A stretch of 64,000 bases of DNA from Acanthochlamys bracteata. Lineage: Eukaryota; Streptophyta; Magnoliopsida; Pandanales; Velloziaceae. The position numbers were made by a program, and so were the translations under genes. The notes below the pieces were generated by a model. The model was not told where the DNA came from. It was given only the letters and a program-made list of their open reading frames with translations, and ran no database searches. The stretch's first letter is position 1, and every line of letters begins with the position of its first letter. The stretch lies in the NCBI GenBank assembly GCA_019914995.1, contig CM034139.1, positions 1,431,001-1,495,000 of the forward strand, written 5' to 3'. Shown here in pieces: positions 1 to 10,500 of this stretch.

Positions 1-589
1 ATTATTATCAATTATTCATAAGAAAGGAAGAATTGAAGAAGATTATGCATAGAATTAAAATAGGATGGATGAAATGCTAACGTAATCTTATATGATAGAA
101 ATCTTTTTAAAAAACTAAAAGATCAGTTTTATAGTACAGTCATTCAGTCTGCAATAATTTACAGTAGTGAGTGCTGAATTATTAAAGGTCGAAATGTTTA
201 TAAAATAAATGTAGTAGAAATGAGGATATTAAAATAGATGTGTTGGTATATTAGAATTGACAAAATACGAAATAAGAATATACTTCTACAAGTAGCCATC
301 ATGCCGATCGAAGACAACTTAATGGAAGTTAGGCTTAGGTGGTTCGGGCATGTCTTGCGCAGACCTAAAGAGAATGCAGTGCATAACAATGATGCAATTT
401 TATTTAAACATTTTAGGAAAAAAAGGGGTAGACCAAAATTAACTTGGCCTAGGGTAGTGGCGAAAGATTTAAAGAAATTAGACCTTTCACTGGATCTAAT
501 TTATAATCAAACGGAATGGAAAAAACAAATTCATATAGCGGACCCCACGCAAGTGGGATAAAGGCTTAATTTGTTGTTGTTGTTGTTGT
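1..589 (+). mobile_element. 3' end of an RTE/L1-like LINE (truncated, decayed)
   Basis: The stretch translates, with several stops, to the C-terminal part of a plant non-LTR retrotransposon ORF2. The readable order is HRIK.GWMK, a segment like FYSTVIQSAIIYSSEC, then MRILK, PIEDNLMEVRLRWFGHV, LRRP, GRPKLTW and finally IADPTQVG with a stop at 559-561. The block at 238-561 is open. It is followed by the element's usual 3' tail, a GTGGGATAAAGGCTT box and a (TTG)n run ending near 589. The 5' part lies outside the window. No endonuclease or catalytic reverse-transcriptase block is visible here, and the copy cannot be active. Two more 3' tails of the same type occur at 8976-9086 and 63950-64000. Confidence 0.85.
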
Positions 590-1376
590 AGCGGCATTTA
601 ACGCATTTAACACAAAAGAGGAAAAAAATTTGTAACTCTTGCCAATGTTGACTCTATATAACATACAAAAGGCGTCCTTTTTGGGGTTAAATGGGCAGAT
701 CCGGCTAAGTTGCCTACCCCATTTTAACCCTGTGAAGAATCACCTTATAAAACCATTCCTACAATTTCTTAGAAAACTGAATTGAGTGTGCAAATTTAGT
801 ATTTTGTCCTGATTTTGAAAGACCTCATGAACAGTGAAATGATTCTCCAAATATAGGAGTTGTCTGGTTTTCCAAAAGCAAATGAATTGATTTTACAAAA
901 AAAAAAAATGTCAAGTGTCCTGATTTTGAAAAGTTACATTCGCAAATTGAGCCTCAATTTCATTGTGCATATAAAATAATTCCTGCATCCAATTTAGGAT
1001 ATATTCCTAGAATCTCCTTCAACTTTGTAGATCATTTATGATAAGGCTCACCAGAAGTTGCAGATCTCCACAAAGTCTTAGTTCAATTCCCCTTCCAATT
1101 TGTGAGCATTGTTTACTTTTACTGTTGTGCTTACTGTATTGCGCATCAGTCTGTAGCCATAACCTGCTCAGTTATGTTTAGAGTTGTTGGTGGCTCCATA
1201 TTTGATGACAGTCTTCAGCGAAGTTTATTAAAATTATGCCCTTATTTACGAGAAGAAGAAACTCACTCCCGTTTTCATTGCTGAAGTACTTCTTTTATTG
1301 ACCCATTGTATGCCATCATGATTGCTTAGTGATCTTCCAAATTTCAGATTTGACTCCTTATGAGGAAGATCAAAGC
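590..1376. other. Gene-poor stretch upstream of the zinc-finger gene, with a hairpin
   Basis: I see no convincing exon here. An imperfect inverted repeat (arms 683-695 and 718-730, GGGGTTAAATGGG against CCCATTTTAACCC) could fold into a hairpin. A phrase reading GTCCTGATTTTGAAA recurs at about 804 and 918. The end of this stretch (1335-1347) resembles a splice acceptor, so the first exon of the downstream gene may lie in or before it. Confidence 0.35.
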
Positions 1377-2493
1377 ATGCATGGAAGCAAGCGTGTAAAA
1401 GATAAGCAGGTTCCTTGCAATATTCATGATGATAAGGAGAATGCTCCGGAAATTGGAAGAAGGGAAGAGCCCCTTCCTGCTGAATTTGGTTGCTACATTT
1501 TGAAATGCAAATCAGTATTTAAATGCAAACTTTGCCCCAGAATTGTTTGTTTGAACGAAAAATCAGTAAGAGAACACCTTAGTTCAAAGGTAACTTTTAA
1601 GTTTCTTTTCTTTTCTACCTGCGATTTCTTTTACAGCATTTAACTGCGATAAGATGCTGAGCATAAGCTTTACTGTTTAGACTACTTAAAAGTTAGTACA
1701 CGTAACTGTCCACCCAATTCCTTCCCCATACTCAGAAACTAGCATCGCATGATTCTTTGAGGTGTATTCTTGCCAACTCAAATCTAAATTGCATGCCTTA
1801 TTTCCATATATGTAGAGGCATGCCCGTTCAAAGAAATTGCTTGACGAAGGGCGACTAAAGTTGATGCTCAATAGTGACGGCGAGCTTGAGGAGGAGCAGG
1901 AAACTCATGCAGAAAGGCATGCCCGGATATTGGCGCTTGCACAGGTTCCACTGTGCTCTTACAACTCCTAAGATAATTGTTCTACTTCTATGGTAACATT
2001 GTGTTTTGATCCTCAATCCTTGATTTATTGCCACTTCCATAGGAATCAATATCCAAAGCAAATAAAGTTGGAGGGCATCAAAATCAAACAAAAAAGGTAT
2101 ATAAAGCTCCCTTCTTAATGTTTTACTTCTATGATCCACATGATGTGTGAGCATCAAGCCTTGATATACTTCTCAATTTCATAGGAATCAATATCTAAAG
2201 AAAAGAAGAATGGAGGGCATCAAAACCAAATAAAACAGGTACATAAGTCTCCCTTCCTAGTATTTTCTATGTGCATGTACAACATGTCCGGAGTTGCAAA
2301 TATTTGATTATCGACAAAGGATGTGTGCATTACTGAAATAAAAACAATTGTCACATAATTTTACCTTCCATGAAAGCTTCTATCCTATTGAAAGTCATGC
2401 ATGCCTGTGTTGCAGAAGGTACGCAAGCGTCCGGTCAAGGTAAATTCACAGCACAAAGAAAAAGGAAAGCAGAAGAGACTGAAATCTGATTGA
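1377..2493 (+). CDS. U1/matrin-type C2H2 zinc-finger basic protein, five exons
   Basis: Exons assembled by eye are 1377-1589, 1816-1944, 2043-2096, 2185-2238 and 2416-2493. All have GT donors, AG acceptors and phase 0, giving about 175 residues. Seen: KCKLCPRIVC followed by VREHLSSKRH, a C-x2-C-x13-H-x5-H finger at residues 54-74, completed only after splicing (last His in exon 2). An acidic patch DGELEEEQ and an HAERHARI helix follow, then two near-identical 18-residue exons beginning ESISK and a Lys/Arg-rich tail ending KQKRLKSD. Spacing of this kind is known from U1-C/matrin fingers that bind RNA or double-stranded RNA. Nuclear location is inferred from the basic tail. The start is uncertain: the frame is open upstream to a likely acceptor at 1345-1347, so an extra 5' exon may exist. 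I do not recognise a named gene. Confidence 0.72.
2043..2238 (+). repeat. Tandem duplication of an exon with its intron flanks (period 142 bp)
   Basis: Exon 3 (2043-2096) and exon 4 (2185-2238) are both 54 bp, begin GAATCAATATC and encode ESISKANKVGG... and ESISKEKKNGG.... The flanking intron sequence is also shared (...CTTGAT...ttcatag before, gt.cataa/tataaag.ctccctt after). The duplication therefore covered a whole exon plus splice sites. Because the exon is 18 codons in phase 0, both copies stay in frame. Confidence 0.8.
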
Positions 2494-3372
2494 TCAATAC
2501 CATGCCTTGCATACTGACCATTTCACTAACTGTGAACATTAATGTGCTAACACCGGATAGGGGCTCTTTGTTGTTATACACTATGCAGAAAAACAAATAT
2601 CACCTACTAATTGAATTGCAGTTATCAGAATTTTTTGTTTTTGTTTGTGGTACATCTTATATTAGTGCACTCGGTTTTTTATAAGGATCATGAAGTAAAT
2701 TATGTAACCCACTGCAAAAATTCCAGTATCACCGTGATATTTTCATCGCTGTAGTTTTTTCTGCTTTTTATCGAATGAAATTCTAGTTTACGACTTTTGG
2801 CTTGTGATTATTGGTTATTTTCAATAAAATGGAGTCTTTGACTGAGAACTGTATCTTATAAAACATATGTCTGGATAGATATAAGTTACGGAGAGCCTGC
2901 ATGCAAAGAAGTTGCTTATCTTGAAATGAAACTTGGATTGTCAGTTATTTTGTGAGGTGTCCTCGCCTGGTGAAGCTCTTATGTTGTGACAGAACTGAAC
3001 TGCCCATGTTGTTGCCATCCTCGGACAATCACGACGATGACTGGGGAATTAAATTTGGAAAAAACTATCCTACTATTATGACAGATGTGAGCCGAACTGG
3101 ATGCCGTGTTCAGTGCAAATTGCAGAGATGGTTTGAGTTTGTGTAAATAATATTTTGCGTCTTATTTGCCGTCTCACTCTTTTGTTAGATTGTGATATGC
3201 TTTTGAGGTGAAAAGGAACTGTTTTGTGCTTATTTTGAAGTTGATTTAAATTGGATGCAAAGTGCGGCACAAATGCTGAAAGTGAATGTAGTAATACCGC
3301 AAGCTTGTGTAACTGCTTCCATACCATGGCCACTGTTTGATTATGCCCAAACTTTTGAGCCTTTTAGAATAA
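2494..3372 (+). other. 3' UTR and intergenic sequence after the zinc-finger gene
   Basis: A canonical AATAAA at 2823-2828, about 330 bases after the stop, is a plausible polyadenylation signal for the upstream gene. Beyond it no coding pattern is convincing; open stretches at 2952-3146 (plus) and 3076-3333 (minus) overlap each other and have no recognisable motif. Confidence 0.45.
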
Positions 3373-3626
3373 AGATGCATTTGGGAAAGCGTTTCTCAAA
3401 TGCTAATTTTAATTTTTTAATTTTACATTTTTAAATACATTTTTAATAAATATATAAAAAGTTTATTTAAAATTTTTAAAAATATAAAAAAATTTTACGT
3501 AGTAAAATTTTTTTATTATTTATTTTTATTATTTTTTAGATTAAAAAATAGAATTTGTTTTTTAAAAAAGATAAAAATATTTTTTATTTAAAAAAATTTA
3601 TTTTATAAGCACTCTCAAACGTCTTC
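3373..3626 (-). mobile_element. Tourist-like MITE, copy A (254 bp)
   Basis: The element is flanked by TAA on both sides (3370-3372 and 3627-3629). Its right end, read on the minus strand, is GAAGACGTTTGAGAGTGCTT, matching the left ends of the copies at 22680, 27239 and 39581. The inner phrase TTTTACGTAGT is the reverse complement of their ACTACGTAAAA. It has no coding capacity. A three-base TWA duplication and short terminal repeats point to the PIF/Harbinger (Tourist) class. Confidence 0.7.
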
Positions 3627-3629
3627 TAA

Positions 3630-4190
3630 ACTTATTTTATAATGTTATCAGTTGCTGCAGACTTCTTACTAAAAAATAATTCTATATTGAAAAGTGTTTG
3701 AATAAATATTTTATTATATTGTGTTATGTGATGCATGCTGAAAGCTGAATAGAATAGTTTTGGTTAAATTTGTACTTATTTTGAAAGGACGTATATAATG
3801 ATGGGAATGTCTTTACTTATATAAAAATTGATATACTACTAAATTTCTAAATTCTTTTCCATATATCTAAATTTAATATTTTTAACATAATAAATTTATT
3901 AATACTTTCTTATATTAAAATTTATAAATATAATAGTAAATACATTATTATAAATTTATAATAATTTGAATAATATTTTTAATAAAATTAAAGTCTTTCT
4001 TGTCCTTTTAAAACCATAAGACCGCCTTGTGGTAATTCTAAGACCGCCTCAACGCACCCTTTGGCATCGTCCCAAATATCTTTGGTTTTGACAGACTTAT
4101 TTTGCTAAGGCTAATAATTTTACTAAATTTATTAATATTCTATTATATTAATATTTATAATATTATTTTGTTATAGTAATTTTAGAATAA
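3630..4190. other. AT-rich intergenic stretch, nothing recognised
   Basis: Very AT-rich with long T and A runs. I see no exon, RNA gene or complete element in it. Confidence 0.4.
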
Positions 4191-5534
4191 TGTCGCAAGT
4201 TATACAAATAATACCGGTTGCACGAAAGGACATAGTTACTCACACGCTCGTGATCATAGAAGGACAATCAGGGAAAAAACAGAAATTCTACATGAAATAA
4301 TTTTTTCATAATTTTTCAGACTCGAATACAGCAAGTACAAAATATAGTAGATTATCTCATGTTGATGTCCAATCTGTGCAGAAATGAATTAGGAGAATCT
4401 CATGACCTTTGTTGGGAGGCCAACCGGGAATTATCAGAGAAGAAGAGCTATGGATATCACGTGAGCGACACGAGAATTTGCTGCAGTTAGTTGCTGAAAG
4501 TAGTAGCAGGAAATTTTTTCAACAAAACATTCGATTGCTTACTATCGTTCTCTCTTCATTTTTGTTCTCAAATGGCGTTACAAGTCCGGGAGCCACAGAT
4601 CCAACCTTACAGTCAAGTACAGGATCTCCCACTATTCATCACCATGCACCCGACATCACCCAGGTACCCGATATCACCCAAGTACAGGATATCCCACTCT
4701 CAAATGGCGTTACAAGTCCGGGCAGCCATCGTTACACATCCGCAAGTTATACAAATAATAGTTTAACAAGATTTCAACTCAATCAAATTTATAGGACTTG
4801 CTATTCATTTAACTTTTTTATCAACATGACAAAAAAATCCAAAACATCTATTGTCTTAATTTTGTCGTGTTGATCAAAAAGTCGGATTAAAGATTAATTC
4901 GTAGTCCAATTCAGTTAAAATTTTATTAATATGTTCTTAATTCATAATTTTTCATATCCAACTGTGAAGATCAAATTTAGAGCTTGTAATGATAATACTT
5001 GCATGATGTGCCCGATGTGCGCATAAGAAATGATGTGCATATATCTCCATCCTATATACTACAGGAGTATATTTGATATTCTACTTATGTCAACAGTTCC
5101 GCCTATGCAACTCAACTCATTATGAATGGCTGATGCTAGCATCATTAGAGAAGACTCGGATAGAGCTAATGCTTCTAGAGCGTAGTATGGGAGATTATTT
5201 ACATGAGAACATTGGCATCAGCTGTCCGCTTTTGTGTATATGCATTTATTGGTAGTTTGGTGACTTTCATGGACTTAATGACATGTTGTTTCTGGTGATG
5301 TTTTGTTTCTGCAAATTTGACTATGCATGTCGGAATGAAGATACAACAAGTGGTTTCCCAGTTAGATCTTGAGATTGTTGGAAGCCACGAGTCCACTTGC
5401 ATGGACTCAATTGAAACCAAGAGTTTAGTTCCCGCTTCAGCCCTCTAGCTTCGCCATACTTCCTGATGGACGTCCAGGAAGCATGGCTGGAATGGCCCCT
5501 CTACTAGCTCAAATCCAACAGTCAGCATTCTCAT
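4191..5534 (+). other. Coding-like fragments of an unrecognised gene, possibly rearranged
   Basis: Several short blocks read like exons but do not form one convincing gene. About 4196-4300 reads ASYTNN, GCTKGHSYSH, REKTEILHEI. About 4319-4489 reads TRIQQVQNIVDYL, SNLCRNELGESHD and ends in a stop. 5092-5219, after a clear AG acceptor, reads FRLCNSTHYEWLM, LEKTRIELMLLERS. 5442-5534, after TTCAG, reads PSSFAILPDGRPG, MAPLLAQIQQSAFS and a stop. A 19-base piece (GCAAGTTATACAAATAAT) occurs at 4196 and 4742, and CAAATGGCGTTACAAGTCCG occurs at 4569 and 4702. Either this is a real gene with unresolved exons or a rearranged fragment. I cannot name a family. Confidence 0.3.
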
Positions 5535-5535
5535 A

Positions 5536-7511
5536 AACCGCACGTTTGTCACATTGAGCGTGGCTTGAATTATTCCCTGCACTAGCTAGGTTGACATACT
5601 TTTGCAACAGCTAGGATAATAACAAGTACACTAGTCTCCAAGCATCAGCTAGGTTGAGATACTTCACACTGTTTTTACCTACATGCATTTCCCCCTTTAA
5701 TGAAAATAGCAAAAACAAATGTCCTTACGTATACAAATAGTTGCCTTTCAGATAGTTGTCGATGAGTACGCCCGACCTTAGTCAGAAATGCATCTTTTGG
5801 TTGTTTCTTACCCATAGATTACATGGCAGACCACACAAATGTGGCCTTGGCTGTACAAAGCCAGCCAAATACAGCAACTGCATATAAATTATCAGTCGCT
5901 CTCTTTCTGGCCCATCCTCCAAAGTGTGTGTGCGTCCTTCTCGAACCAGAAGAATTCCTACAACATAAACTCTTCACTTGGCAGGATGTGTCTTCGTACG
6001 TATGAAACAAGAAAATATACAACAGACCTCTTAATCCATGAAGCAGTGTCATACACAGTTCAACCAAGTTGTTCTTTCATTACTGTCCATGTGAGATTAC
6101 TATGATAACAGTATCTTTTGCGTAAAATATACGACACCAGAAAATACACACATAAATGAACACGGATAAAAAGACAAACGCGTGCATCAAGATATATTAC
6201 TATACATATTCTAATGGAGATACCACTCAAGAAAAAGATGGTTCAAATTGCGGACAACCACTTCTAGTGTTACTATTATGTGCAAAAACTTCTCTAGTAG
6301 AAAAGATAAAGAAAGCCACCAGGTATCAAATACCCAAAGCTTGTAGGTCGAGGATAGAACCATTTGCATGAACTCTGAAAAAAGTGAAGTATCTGTCTTG
6401 CTCAATGTATAAACGGTTATACGTGTTAAAATAGCAAGCACGAAAACGTTCTTAAAATACAACTTCTGTATATAAACATATCTAATAAAAGCCAGTGTGA
6501 CTCAGAAAGAGTCAGTTTAAGGTACTAACAGCAGGAAAAGATATTTTGGTCAAAGTAGGATACTGGAAAAAGCAGCTGGATCATTTCAGAACAATAACTA
6601 TTTTATACTTAGCTTTAAGCATCACAACCGGCCTGCACCTTATAGTATCTACCAGAAATTAATATAGAATAGTTCTGCTAGAGGTCTCAATAGTGGCCAA
6701 CACCCTTCTTGGTTAGTCAAAACCCTCATAATGACGACAGGATATCAACAATGAGAAATGCAAAGTTTGACGAACAGATACACAATAAATAAATCATCCA
6801 GTCATGATCAGAACCAAACTTCATGATTTTCTTGAAAATCATGACATCAGCAATAACAGCTTTCATTACAAAAGTAACTTCAACCAGAAATGGGCACACA
6901 AAGACACAAGCATATAAACACACCCAAGTACCTCTATCAGAAAATTAACCTCAAACAAGCACAAACAAGCGCAAGAGACACAAGCAGATACCAGCTCAAG
7001 TGCATTTTCATGTGTGCAAGCACAGAAATTATGTCACTAAATGAAACCAAATACACAAATATGTAAATTAAGAAAAAAAAAGTGATAACAAAAAGTGGGA
7101 ACCAAGTCTGCTTGTGTTAATGCAGAATAAAAAGTGTCGTGGATGAAAAACATGTCACCTATGGATTTGACACTATTGGAAGTCAATTGTCAGTACATGT
7201 ACAAACCAGGAAACTTTTATATGAAACTGAAGCTAAATATTCTTTGTAACACAGGTGGATGAATATAGAAAAAATGAGAAAAAAAAATAAAGAGGCTAAT
7301 TTTTTAGAACAAATCTTTCTTCATCTAAGGACAGTCCTCTGAATATGGCAGTTCCTTTGTCTGAGGATTGTTGAAATACCTACAGAGAAGTGCATACAGG
7401 AAGTTGTGTTGTTGACGTATTTTGAAAAAAGGCTAGTGAGGTATGACAATCTCCATTGACAAAGATGTATATATCCTTCTAATGAACAAATGCGGTTGAA
7501 ACAATCAGAAA
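5536..7511. other. Intergenic sequence and probable CYB561 3' flank
   Basis: No exon or element is convincing. Short open frames on both strands overlap and lack motifs. The part just below 7511 would be the 3' UTR of the minus-strand CYB561 gene. Confidence 0.4.
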
Positions 7512-10500
7512 CTAATAAAAAAATTTTAAAAATAAAGAGGAATTATTCTCTACTCCATATGCATCATCTTTCATGCTTCCAGGGCTAACAACGGCAAGTA
7601 TAACAAGGCCGCTTAGAAAGATAATCAACATGCCCAGAGAATTAATGAGAAAAGCCTCATTTGAATAGCGCGCTATGACTTTATTGCTTTGAAGGAAGGT
7701 GGCTTTCTCTAGAAGTCCTGTAATAGCAGTTCCAACAGCAAGCACATAAACATATGCTCCAAAAAACACATGCCATGGAAGCAAGGATGCTCTGCTGTTT
7801 CTCGAGCCACCAGGATACCAGTAGGTTGCAAATCCAGTGCCCCACTGCAAAACAGAACAAGAGTTCAATATTTGAAGGGACAAGTAGGCTAGTGGATTGA
7901 AATGGAATGACAGAGAAAACCCACGAATACAATGGAAAAAATGATAACCTGAATGGCAAATGAAACGAAACACATCAGTCCCAACCATGAGTGGAGGCTA
8001 TAAAAATTGTCAATTCCCTTATCATTATGAAATTTTAATGCTGCCCATATGCCGATGAGTCCAATACATAGAGTTGCAAACTGTATTGAAAGATGCACTG
8101 CCTTTCTTAAATTCTTGGTACCTGAGATAGTCTTGTATGCTAACATGGCTGTAGCAATTCACATAATCTAGTCAGGTGAAAGAAGCATAAATAAAGGATA
8201 CACGCGACAAGGTAAATTCTATAATATCAACAAGTACGATTATAAAGTAGCTCGGAAAATACAAATAGCAGCTACAAAAGCCAACTACTTAGACAATCAA
8301 TATAGATTTATCTACTTGAAATCAAAAGAAGGAAGCAACCTCTAAACATCCAAAAATTGTCTACATCTACAATCCAAATTTTATTTACATAAGAAGGTTC
8401 ATAGCTTAAGTAATGCTTTGGACTATCGCATTGCCTACTCTGATAAGAGAAATGCAGCCTACCCAGCTAGTCTCTCTAGGATTTGTTTTGAGAAAACCAT
8501 GACAAAAACAAATATTAGTATGTACCGGCTGTTTATAGAAAGGCAAAGCCGTCATAGAGGAGCAAGGATCTACCCGAGATTCAACCAATTGAAAGGAAGA
8601 AAGCATTTCCAATATGCTACCATATTATCGTAGAGAAGAAAATTAGGTACATCATACTTTTAATTTAGTAGAAGCACTAGCTTCTACAAATTCTTGCTTG
8701 ATTGCTTAGGAGCCCTTTCAATATCACAAAACTACTTTTACAGAATTCTATTGGTTATAGCATATATGTAAAATCTTTCTTATTTTTCTAGGTTTAAACC
8801 CATGCGAAGCACGAGGATAGTGAACTGATGAATGCGGCTTACTAATAAGTGACCAATGAAGATCTTAACGCACCTCTTAGATTTGTCCGTTGGAATCTTT
8901 TACAACACCTGTCATAGCTAAAAGTGAAACTTGCATAATTGCACTAATTGTTATAATACTACGAATTAGTCTTTAGAGGAATTAGATCTTTTGCTGAATC
9001 TGGTATATAATCAAACGGAATGGAACAGCGGATTCATGTAGCCGACCCCACTCAAGTGGATAAAAGCTTAGTTTGTTGTTGTTGTATACATGTATAATAC
9101 AAATACATATATGCTATACTTTCAGTCTCCATTTATATTTCTTTCGAGGCTTCTTTAACCCTTACTAATACCAATCTATCGTTATTGTAAAAACAGAAAC
9201 TTTTGCTAGAATTTAGAACATTGTAAATCCTCTTTTCATTCCAACATGATTTGGTACTTAAAGCAACATATCAATCTTGATGGCTTATTGAATTTACATT
9301 TAAACTATTGGGATTCCAAGTCCCACCACTATATTAGGCATAGTAGAAAATCACAATGATGCACTAACTAAGATGCTCACGATATTATACAACTTAGCGA
9401 AACTGAATATGCTGAGCCAAGTTGCACAAACATAGAGAGCAACGAAATTATGATCCAACATCAAGAGAGAGTTACAAGAATGTGCATGCACCAACTTAGT
9501 CTCTGTTATTATCCACACTCTGTTATCACACTATAGATGCCCTAAACTCGGGTAAACTGAATGCTAAATTATATCGGACCCCTCCCTCAATTTATAGTTG
9601 CAAAAGCTAGTTACCAAGCCACAACTTCAAAAACAATGCCCTCTATTTCTACATCATCAACCGCAAATTCACTCCCTAGTATAAGCCATTTTTTCACATT
9701 TGAAATGCATTAACATCTGAAACATCACTTAATTAGCTTCATGCATTCTTCCTTTTCTTTTCATGTGTTTCACATATCATCATTTACTCTATTTCTTCAA
9801 TCTCCCTTTATTTGCACTCTTGATCAAGGAAAACAGATTTCACAAGTATTGATCTTGATTTCAATGTCTTAAAGGATTTTAAGATTGAAGTTGGCAAATT
9901 AAGCTGCAATGTATACTTATTTGGGCTATTTAAGCATGCACTAGTGAAGCAAGTTTCAGTTGCTAAGACTTCAAAAGCAGTATGTATTAAGTGATTTTGG
10001 TGCAGCATATTCATTAAACTCCCTCCATTTGAATTTGTAGCACTAGACTTGATTTATGGTTTGTCTCTTTGTCGAGGTACAGCGATTTTCCGTCAAGCGA
10101 TTGAAATGCTAGAAATAATTTCAGTAGGATCATTCTTTTGTCCTCTTCCTCGACCTTCAGTTTATACTAAGAATGTTGTATTACTTTGTTAAAAGTATTA
10201 AGATGCACCAAATAGGGCATCGCGCCTTTGTACTCCAGACTGAAGGCTCTTAGACATATGCGAGCATCCTCAATTTGTACAACAAGCAAGAAGTTACATC
10301 GTCAACTATTAAATTTGCATAACTTAGTTCAACAAGCATACAAGATAGTATTTACCACCTTCATATCCAGCTTTCCCGCACGGTACCTTTCATGTCTTCT
10401 ATTTATTCAATCTACCAACTAAAATCTTGTGCATGATTTCTTTCTCTATAAAACTTCTACTTTTATGCTGTACTTAAACACCACCAAAATATTCTAACTT

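Noticed and set aside
4409-4873. 154-codon open frame (MLGGQPGIIREEEL...)
   Set aside because: It overlaps a second open frame of similar length (4491-4766), crosses two internal repeats and has no known motif; I kept only a weak note on coding-like fragments.
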